The notes below the pieces were generated by a model, which ran no database searches, had not been told where the DNA came from, and saw nothing but the letters and a program-made list of their open reading frames with translations. From NCBI GenBank assembly GCA_947490345.1, contig CANLGL010000012.1:44208-108207 (forward strand): a stretch of 64,000 nucleotides of DNA. Reading direction: 5' to 3'. Each line of letters opens with the position of its first letter. Positions within the stretch are counted from its first letter, which is position 1. Below, piece by piece: positions 58,609 through 64,000 of the stretch. Source of the DNA: Deltaproteobacteria bacterium (GTDB lineage: Bacteria; Myxococcota_A; UBA796; SXON01). The position numbers and the translations under genes were made by a program.

Positions 58609-59535
58609 TCAGACGTTGCTGTAGGGGTTGCGGATGCGCACGTGCGAGAGGCCGCCGATCAGCTCGTTGAGCCCCCGGTCGATGTCGATCGAGGTGTGGA
58701 AGCCGAGGTCGCGGATCCGGGCGTAGCTGACCTCGTAGTCGCGCTTGTCCTCGTCGCTACCGACGTCGGCAAAATACAGGTGAAAGTTCGTTTTCTTCTG
58801 GAGGAGCAGGGTGATGTCCTCCTTGGTGAAGTTCATCGACTCGTGCCCGACGTTGAGCACGCGGTCTTTGGCGCGTTCCCAGTGGTCCAGCAGGTGTGGG
58901 ACCACGCGCGCCATGTCGTGGACGTGGATGAAGGTCCGGCGAAAGTGGCGCTCATAGACCAGGAGATAGCGGTTGACCAGGGCCTGGTAGGCGAAGTCGT
59001 TGATCATCAGATCGAGGCGCAGGCGCGGCGAGAGCCCGAACGCAGTCGCGAATCGAAGCGCAACGCTGTTCGGGCGCGACATCGCCATCTGCTCGGCCGC
59101 GGTCTTGGTCTCGCCGTACAATGACAGGGGATTGAGCGGGGTTTCCTCATCGCAGATGCCGAGCACCTCGCCGTAGTTGCTGCCGGTGGAAAAGTTGATG
59201 AAGCGGGCGTCGGGGCGAAGGTGGTCGAGCACGGCGCGGGTGCCGTCGAGGTTGGTCTTCCGCGCTTCATCCGGCCACTTCTTGCACGCCGGGTAGCCGA
59301 CCACGGCAGCGAGATGGACCACCGCGTCGGCGTCGGCGAGCTCGGCCTTGAGCGCGGGCAACTCCAGCACGTCACCGTGCCGGAAGCTGAAGTTGGGATG
59401 GATGAAACAGCCGAGGATCGGCTCGACCCCGAACTTCAGGATGTCGACGACGTGCACCCGATGGCCGAGGCCCAGGAGGTGGGGCACGAGCACACTGCCG
59501 ACGTAGCCGGCGCCTCCGGTCACGACGATCTTCAT
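58609..59535 (-). CDS. NAD-dependent nucleotide-sugar epimerase/dehydratase
   Basis: 308-residue extended SDR protein. The nucleotide site is KIVVTGGAGYVGSVLVPHLLG; HLAAVVGYPACKKWPDEARKTN, FINFSTGSNYGEVLG and the YGETKTAAEQMAM catalytic motif (YxxxK) follow, with SVALRFATAFGLSPRLRLDLMINDF and HVHDMARVVPHLL at the substrate end. It belongs with the UDP-glucose 4-epimerase-like superfamily, but the precise sugar cannot be assigned. Its ATG overlaps the stop of the DegT gene (ATGA) and it is followed two bases later by the Fcl-like synthase. Confidence 0.9.
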   Translation of the reverse strand: MKIVVTGGAGYVGSVLVPHLLGLGHRVHVVDILKFGVEPILGCFIHPNFSFRHGDVLELPALKAELADADAVVHLAAVVGYPACKKWPDEARKTNLDGTRAVLDHLRPDARFINFSTGSNYGEVLGICDEETPLNPLSLYGETKTAAEQMAMSRPNSVALRFATAFGLSPRLRLDLMINDFAYQALVNRYLLVYERHFRRTFIHVHDMARVVPHLLDHWERAKDRVLNVGHESMNFTKEDITLLLQKKTNFHLYFADVGSDEDKRDYEVSYARIRDLGFHTSIDIDRGLNELIGGLSHVRIRNPYSNV

Positions 59536-60746
59536 GGTGTTCTCCAGGAGGTGATGACCTCACGCAGGCGGACGCCGTGGGCGCGTCCGAATGCATGGTG
59601 ATTGCCGACGAACAGTCCCTGTTCGTGCACCCGGTCGGCCACCGGCAGCGGCACCGGCGCCCGGGCTCCCGGTACCCGCTCGAACGCCGGCTGGCGGGCG
59701 AGGTTGCTCCCGGAGATGGGTCTCGTCTCGATGCGATGTCGTTCGAGATGCGCCATCAGCGAGGCCCGGTCGCCGTTGCAGAGCATCGGGAATGCGAAGC
59801 CCGCGTGCTCGGTGCCTGGTGCTTCGGGGAACACGGTGACGAGGTCGGCGAGCGCCTCGCACCAGCCGGCATGGTTCTGACGCCGCCGCGTCAACCATGC
59901 CGGTAGGCGTCGGGCCTGGACCAGACCGAAGGCCCCTGCAAGCTCGGTAGGGCGCAGGTTGTAGCCGGCGGAGACGAAGAGAAAGCGCGGGTCGATCTGG
60001 GGGCAGCGGGCGGCCCACTCCGCCTTGTCGGCCCGCTCGCGGACCCAGCCATGGGCGCGAAGGGAGCGCAGCGCGTCGGCGAGCTCCGCGTCGGCGGTCA
60101 CGACCATTCCCCCTTCGATCGTGGAGATGTGGTGCGAGAAGAAGAAGCTGAAGGCCGAGGCCGAGCCGAGCCCGCCCACGCGCCGATTCTGGTAGACGGC
60201 GCCGTGCGCGCCGCAGGCGTCCTCCAGCACCAGCAGGTCGTCGAAAGCATCGACAGCGGCGGGCTGTCCGAGCAGGTGGACCGCGAGCACGGCGCGCGTC
60301 CTGTCGGTTCGCGCGGCGCGCGCGGACACGGGATCGATGCAAAGCGTCGTGGCGTCGACGTCGACCATGACGGGCACCAGCCCGCACTGCGCAATCGGGA
60401 AAAGCGAGGTGGACCATGTCACCGCGGGACACAGGACCTCATCGCCAGGACGAAGCCGACCGGTTTCGACCATCGCGGCCAGCATCAAAAGCACCGCAGA
60501 GCTGCCGCTGTTGACCATCACGCCGTGCGCGCCGCCACAGTAGGCGGCCCACTCGGCCTCGAAGGCGCGTACCTTTTCGCCCATGGTGACGCGGGTGCTC
60601 AGCAGGGAGTCGAGCGCGCCCAGCACCTCTTCTGCGCCGTAGGGCGCCAGCACCAAGGGGTGGCCATCGGCAGCGTCCGCCTCTTCCAGAGGCAACCCCG
60701 CCATCTCTTCCCGCACCAGCGCGGCGATCTGCTCCCGACGAGTCAT
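59532..60746 (-). CDS. DegT/DnrJ/EryC1-family enzyme with His in place of the PLP lysine
   Basis: 404-residue fold type I B6 enzyme. VMVNSGSSAVLLMLAAM binds cofactor phosphate, VLCPAVTWSTSLFPIAQCGLVPVMVDVD and LEDACGAHGAVYQNRRVGGLG are family blocks. Where aminotransferases have FYPTKN-like lysine, this protein reads FSFFFSHHISTIEGGMV, so the Schiff-base Lys is replaced by His, as in the 3-dehydratases ColD and E1 (RfbH-type). Those use pyridoxamine phosphate to remove a C3 hydroxyl from a 4-keto-6-deoxy sugar. Dehydratase chemistry is inferred. First gene of a three-gene coupled operon with the epimerase and Fcl-like synthase. Confidence 0.88.
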   Translation of the reverse strand: MTRREQIAALVREEMAGLPLEEADAADGHPLVLAPYGAEEVLGALDSLLSTRVTMGEKVRAFEAEWAAYCGGAHGVMVNSGSSAVLLMLAAMVETGRLRPGDEVLCPAVTWSTSLFPIAQCGLVPVMVDVDATTLCIDPVSARAARTDRTRAVLAVHLLGQPAAVDAFDDLLVLEDACGAHGAVYQNRRVGGLGSASAFSFFFSHHISTIEGGMVVTADAELADALRSLRAHGWVRERADKAEWAARCPQIDPRFLFVSAGYNLRPTELAGAFGLVQARRLPAWLTRRRQNHAGWCEALADLVTVFPEAPGTEHAGFAFPMLCNGDRASLMAHLERHRIETRPISGSNLARQPAFERVPGARAPVPLPVADRVHEQGLFVGNHHAFGRAHGVRLREVITSWRTP

Positions 60747-60834
60747 CCGGGGGGAGTGTAGCAGACGGCGGACCGCGGAGCCCTGGCGGCGGGCGGGGCA
60801 GCGCCGCTTCGGGAGGTAGCGCCACCGCCGCGGT

Positions 60835-60961
60835 CGAGTCGATTCTTCCGGTAGGGCAGACCCTGCGGCGAGAATCGACTCGCGTGAGGCCGCGCCACCG
60901 CCGCGGGAGGGGGAGCCGCCGCCGCGCCGGGGCGAGCCGCCGCCGCGGTCGAGTCGATTCT
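60835..60961. repeat. Direct and inverted 12-bp repeats upstream of the RAYT-like gene
   Basis: CGAGTCGATTCT occurs at 60835-60846 and again at 60950-60961; its exact complement AGAATCGACTCG is at 60871-60882. The first pair can form a 12-bp stem with a 24-base loop containing GTAGGGCAGACCCTGC. The surrounding sequence also repeats CACCGCCGCGG-like blocks. The cluster sits just before a REP-associated tyrosine transposase-like gene, as expected for its target repeats. No gene is supported in 60747-61011. Confidence 0.7.
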
Positions 60962-61011
60962 CCGCGCATACCACTTGCCTCCACGAGTCGGCGTGCCTAC
61001 CCTCCGCGGCC

Positions 61012-62166
61012 GTGGAAATCGTACACCTCACCTGGGCCACGCGTGGTCGACAACCTGCCTTTCCTGGTGAGGAAGGGCGGCGCCGTGTGCTGCGATCGCT
61101 CGCGACCCAGTCCGGCGGATCCATCGTGCTTTTCGCGGTGGTCGACGACCACGTGCACCTCGTTCTCCTGGTGGAGCCAGCGCGCCTCGCCGCCACGCAG
61201 GGCGCCCTGACGCGGGTCTTGAACGGCCGGGCGTCCCGCGGGTTCGCCGCTCCCTTCGTGCAACGAGTGCTCACCCGAAAGCACATGCAACGCCTGGTGG
61301 CCTACTGCCTCCGTCAGTTCGCACACCACGGCCTTCCGGACGATCCAGCCACGGCGACAGGCTCGTGTTTTCCCGATCTCGTCGGCGCGCGCCGGTTGCC
61401 GGGACTGTCACTCCGCATCACGACGGTCCTGCCGCGCTTTCGGCTCCGTGAAGCCTACGAGGCGGTGGGGCTGGGGGCCGCGCTGGTGCCGGCAGGCGAT
61501 GCCGAGGTCCGTGCCATCACGCCCGCGCGCCTCGTCGAGCTGGCGGCGCAAGCGTTCGGTGTTGGTCCGTGGCTGGCGGGCAAGAGCGCGGGTGTCGTGC
61601 TGGTGCGGCGGGTGGTCGCCCAGCTGGCCGTGAGCGTCGGTCTTCGGCCTCGCGATTTCGCCGCGGCCCTCGGCGTGTCGCCAGTCACGCTGAATCGCCT
61701 GGCGCGCGCCCCCATCGACGCGGCCGACCTCCGGACGCTGCGCCTGCGTGTCGCCCTCGAGGGAGCCGTGCAAGCGCGCCCCGCGACCGCCGGAACGGTC
61801 GTCCGCGAGGCCGCCCGCCCCTACGTCGTCGGCCCCGCCGCTCAGAAGTCCTTCCCCTTCCCCGCGCCCGGTGGTGGCTCGCGCTTGATGAGCGTGATCG
61901 CCAGCCCGACGATGTCCTTGTCGCCTACAGTCACCGGGTACCGATCGGCCGCGCCCGCTGGGTCCAGCGGCCCCGGCTTCCCGTCTTTGTCCTCATCGAC
62001 AGCAGCCTCGATGTACAGCTTCCCGAGCCCCTGGGCGACCGTGAGCGTAAACGGACCGGGGCGATCGATCCGGGTGGACGTCACCACCGCCGGGTGCAGG
62101 CCATGCTTGGAGTGGTCGCCGTCGAAGCCGTCGATCCGGACCTCGCCGCCCTTCCATCCCGCGTAG
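61012..62166 (+). CDS. REP-associated tyrosine transposase-like (Y1/IS200-type) protein
   Basis: 384-residue ORF whose first half is a Y1 transposase domain: MEIVHLTWATRGRQPAFPGE, the HUH motif FAVVDDHVHLVLLVEP (H47, H49) and the likely nucleophile Y98 in MQRLVAYCLRQFAHHG. These act on single-stranded palindromes. Residues about 160-260 include a helical segment (VGLRPRDFAAALGVSPVTLNRLA) like the helix-turn-helix tail of RAYT proteins. The last 325 bp run antisense through the convergent lipoprotein gene and encode Ser/Pro-rich residues without character; the functional protein likely ends near residue 278. GTG start at 61012. Confidence 0.8.
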   Translation: MEIVHLTWATRGRQPAFPGEEGRRRVLRSLATQSGGSIVLFAVVDDHVHLVLLVEPARLAATQGALTRVLNGRASRGFAAPFVQRVLTRKHMQRLVAYCLRQFAHHGLPDDPATATGSCFPDLVGARRLPGLSLRITTVLPRFRLREAYEAVGLGAALVPAGDAEVRAITPARLVELAAQAFGVGPWLAGKSAGVVLVRRVVAQLAVSVGLRPRDFAAALGVSPVTLNRLARAPIDAADLRTLRLRVALEGAVQARPATAGTVVREAARPYVVGPAAQKSFPFPAPGGGSRLMSVIASPTMSLSPTVTGYRSAAPAGSSGPGFPSLSSSTAASMYSFPSPWATVSVNGPGRSIRVDVTTAGCRPCLEWSPSKPSIRTSPPFHPA

Positions 62167-62651
62167 GCAATGACCCCGGAGATGGTCACCGTCGGGCCCG
62201 ATGGTGGCGGCGCGGCCGCGGCGCCCTTTCCACTCGACGACCCGACGCCCGGAATCCCGGGGGTCCCGCCGCCCGGCGACCCCTCCGGCGCGGGCTTCGG
62301 CTCGACGGGTACGCCCGGTTTTCCGGCAGCCTGCGAGGGATTCAAGCTGCCCGGGGCCCCAATTGCTCCCCCTGGCGGCGGCACTGACGGGTCCGCCGGC
62401 GGCGTGGCGCCAACACCGCCGGGAAGGCCGGGAGCCTGCGCGCCTGGGTCGCCGGGTGTCTGCGCGCCAGCAGGGGGCGGGGTTTCAGAGGGGGTACCCG
62501 GCGGCGCGCCGCCGGGCGGCGGCGTAGCCGCGGACGACGCGGCAGCGTCGGCCCCCGCTTGCTCACGGGCTCGCTTGAGGATGGGATCTTCCCCGCATCC
62601 TGAGAGCACGAGCGCCAGGAGCGTGGCGACCATTACAAACAACGGGCGCAT
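61842..62651 (-). CDS. Pro/Gly-rich lipoprotein with one repeat domain
   Basis: 269-residue lipoprotein; MRPLFVMVATLLALVLSGC gives a lipobox Cys at residue 19. Residues about 35-150 are a low-complexity Pro/Gly/Ala-rich stalk with collagen-like triplets (PGDPGAQAPGLPGGVG). The C-terminal 120 residues (GPTVTISGVIAYAGWKGGEV, LGKLYIEAAVDEDKDGKPGP, DIVGLAITLI) form one copy of the domain repeated in the gene ending at 56100. The stalk suggests it projects the domain away from the membrane. Its gene is antisense-overlapped by the 3' part of the RAYT-like ORF. Confidence 0.8.
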   Translation of the reverse strand: MRPLFVMVATLLALVLSGCGEDPILKRAREQAGADAAASSAATPPPGGAPPGTPSETPPPAGAQTPGDPGAQAPGLPGGVGATPPADPSVPPPGGAIGAPGSLNPSQAAGKPGVPVEPKPAPEGSPGGGTPGIPGVGSSSGKGAAAAPPPSGPTVTISGVIAYAGWKGGEVRIDGFDGDHSKHGLHPAVVTSTRIDRPGPFTLTVAQGLGKLYIEAAVDEDKDGKPGPLDPAGAADRYPVTVGDKDIVGLAITLIKREPPPGAGKGKDF

Positions 62652-62674
62652 CGTTCGGTAGTATAGCGGGTGGC

Positions 62675-63232
62675 ATGCTTCGACTCGTCCGCGTCGCCCT
62701 CACCCCTCAAATCCTGCTCATGGTGAGCAAGGTTTACATCCCCGTGCTTTTTCCGCTCACCTTCCTCATCGCTTGTTTGGCCATGTGGCTGGACATACGC
62801 CTTGGATTCGAGAGCGGTATCTTGCCGACGCCGGCCAACTACTGGGTCGGGGGGGGGCTGCTGGCCACCGGTCTCGCCTTCGTCGGCGTGACCTATGCGG
62901 AGCTGGTTTTCGAGGGAAAGGGCAGCCCGTCGCCCACGGCCGGTCGCACGATTCGCCTGGTTCGGTCCGGCATATACGCCTACAGCCGCAACCCTTCGGT
63001 CATCGGAAAGCTGCTGGGGTTCCTGGCGGTGGGCGTGGCGCTCAACTCGCTGACCTTCGTGGCCATCCTCGCCCCGCTTCTGCTCACCGGCTCCCTGTTG
63101 GAGAAGGTGTGGCGCCAGGAGCCGCAGCTCATCGAGATCTTCGGCGCCGAGTACGACAGTTACCGCCGCGAAGTCCCGCTTTTCTTTCCCTGGCGCCTCT
63201 TCGGCCTGCGCCCTCCCTTCTCTTCGACCTAG
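62675..63232 (+). CDS. ICMT/PEMT-family membrane methyltransferase
   Basis: 185-residue membrane protein with about four helices (LLMVSKVYIPVLFPLTFLIACLAMWL, WVGGGLLATGLAFVGVTYAEL). The cofactor-binding motif of isoprenylcysteine carboxyl methyltransferase-like proteins is visible: RLVRSGIYAYSRNPSVIGKLLGFLAVGVAL and, after the next helix, WRQEPQLIEIFGAEYDSYRREVPLFFP (the E-x-x-L...G.EY..Y pattern). Bacterial members methylate lipids or unknown small molecules. The stop is next to the Shine-Dalgarno of the B12 radical SAM gene, so the two are likely co-transcribed. Confidence 0.88.
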   Translation: MLRLVRVALTPQILLMVSKVYIPVLFPLTFLIACLAMWLDIRLGFESGILPTPANYWVGGGLLATGLAFVGVTYAELVFEGKGSPSPTAGRTIRLVRSGIYAYSRNPSVIGKLLGFLAVGVALNSLTFVAILAPLLLTGSLLEKVWRQEPQLIEIFGAEYDSYRREVPLFFPWRLFGLRPPFSST

Positions 63233-63241
63233 GAGCCACTC

Positions 63242-64000
63242 GTGGACATTACCCTTCTCAATCCTCCCGAGCAGCTTCGCGTGTGGGCCGGCATCCCCAA
63301 GGCCATGGCCTATGGGGTGTACTGCTTCCCGCCGCTCGGCCTCATGTACATCCAGGCCGCGATCGAAAAGCGGTCCAAGTACGTGGCCGAGATCTTCGAC
63401 CCCGTCGTCGACGACCTCGACTACCCCGAGTTCGAAGCGCAGCTCAAGCGCTATCCGCTCGACATCGTCGGCATCAGCACCTACACGCACTCGCTGCCCG
63501 ACGTGCAGATGACCATCAACACCGTGCGCAAGCTCAACCCCAAGGCGAAGATCGTCCTGGGTGGCCCGCACTGCTCGATGTTCCCCGACTATGCGGCGCA
63601 GCTCAAGGACGCCGACGCGATCCTGACTGGCGACGGCGAGGACGCGTTCTTGGAGATGGTGCAGGCGTACGACGCCGGCAAGTCCTGGGAGGGCATCGAC
63701 GGCGTGTGGTTCAAGGGCGATGACGGCGAGATCGTCAAGAACAAAGAGCGGAAGAGCACCAAGTCGCTCGACTCCTACCCCTGGCCCGACCGCAGCCGCA
63801 CCCGCTTCCGCGAGTACTACCTGCCCGGCTGCAAGCAGCCGCTCAACACCACGGCGATCACCAGCCGCGGATGCCCGCATTCCTGCCCGTTCTGCCTCAC
63901 CTACAAGAAGCAGTACCGGATGCGCGACATCGACAACATCCTCGACGAGATGGAGCACTGCGTCTCCCTCGGCATCACCGAGACCCACTTCATCGACGAC
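63242..64000 (+). CDS. Cobalamin-binding radical SAM protein, 3' end outside window
   Basis: Open to the window edge (253 residues visible). The GTG at 63242 follows AGGAG 8 bases upstream. The N-terminal part is a B12-binding-like Rossmann domain (LDIVGISTYTHSLPDVQMTI, KIVLGGPHCSMFPDYAAQL, AILTGDGEDAFLEM). It is followed by the radical SAM cluster C211-x3-C215-x2-C218 in ITSRGCPHSCPFCLTYKKQYR. Such enzymes (BchE/methyltransferase type) often methylate or rearrange lipids and cofactors. Proximity to the ICMT-like gene hints at a shared lipid or secondary-metabolite pathway, but nothing fixes the substrate. Confidence 0.9.
   Translation, partial: MDITLLNPPEQLRVWAGIPKAMAYGVYCFPPLGLMYIQAAIEKRSKYVAEIFDPVVDDLDYPEFEAQLKRYPLDIVGISTYTHSLPDVQMTINTVRKLNPKAKIVLGGPHCSMFPDYAAQLKDADAILTGDGEDAFLEMVQAYDAGKSWEGIDGVWFKGDDGEIVKNKERKSTKSLDSYPWPDRSRTRFREYYLPGCKQPLNTTAITSRGCPHSCPFCLTYKKQYRMRDIDNILDEMEHCVSLGITETHFIDD

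Noticed and set aside
59532..60746. DegT protein as a Fe-S E1-type dehydrase
   Set aside because: The cysteine spacing of the E1 2Fe-2S site is not visible, so ColD-like or unknown chemistry is more likely than E1 itself.

Overview
The window is G+C-rich, densely packed DNA from one bacterial chromosome. It most likely comes from an uncultured Myxococcota/Deltaproteobacteria-type organism. Supporting this are many Asp/Cys-rich MopE-type metal-binding repeat lipoproteins, FG-GAP propellers, an OmpA protein with thrombospondin type-3 repeats, a MYXO-CTERM-like tail, and GTG starts with short or overlapping gene junctions. This assignment is an inference from gene content; no rRNA or tRNA is present to check it.

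Layout. 0-12 kb: 3' part of serC, a DUF1292 protein, a FG-GAP/MopE lipoprotein, a coupled operon of two radical SAM enzymes plus a lipoprotein, a fused 2-oxoacid dehydrogenase E1 alpha/beta, a VapBC pair, and two secreted proteins of unknown role. 11.7-20 kb: a RES-Xre toxin-antitoxin pair with a recognisable promoter, a SRAP/YedK protein, more MopE/FG-GAP lipoproteins (one gene broken by a frameshift), a gamma-carbonic anhydrase and a DEAD-box helicase. 20-27 kb: a large lamin-tail/MopE/FG-GAP protein, an EamA transporter, a MopE/fibrinogen-like lipoprotein and thiC. 26.8-31.2 kb: an accessory block with a ~900-residue unknown protein (frameshifted as read), an XRE regulator, two palindromic operators, a sigma70-type promoter, a 2-oxoglutarate/Fe(II) dioxygenase and a coupled 59-residue ORF. 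This is the best candidate for an undescribed system. 31-47 kb: a VCBS propeller/CARDB lipoprotein, DUF2237, a sialidase-like propeller, an RsmB-like methyltransferase, a Uma2 nuclease, cytochrome c and a PuuD-like membrane protein, a beta-helix protein, a Wzi-like porin, a PNGase F-like lipoprotein, mnmG with a vapC remnant, and a GT-C glycosyltransferase. 47-56 kb: REP-like repeats, a discoidin-like protein, a glycine-linker lipoprotein, a glycosyltransferase-phosphodiesterase fusion, an OmpA protein and a lamin-tail/MopE protein. 56-64 kb: a lipoprotein with repeated domains, a nucleotide-sugar operon (lysine-less DegT enzyme, epimerase, Fcl-like synthase), a RAYT-like transposase beside inverted repeats, a Pro/Gly-rich lipoprotein, an ICMT-like methyltransferase and the start of a B12-binding radical SAM enzyme.

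The dominant theme is the cell surface: about half the genes encode exported or lipid-anchored proteins, and most of these are beta-propellers or calcium-type repeat proteins. Housekeeping genes (serC, mnmG, thiC, helicase, E1) are scattered singly among them. Two genes break at G/C homopolymers, which could be real mutations or assembly indels.
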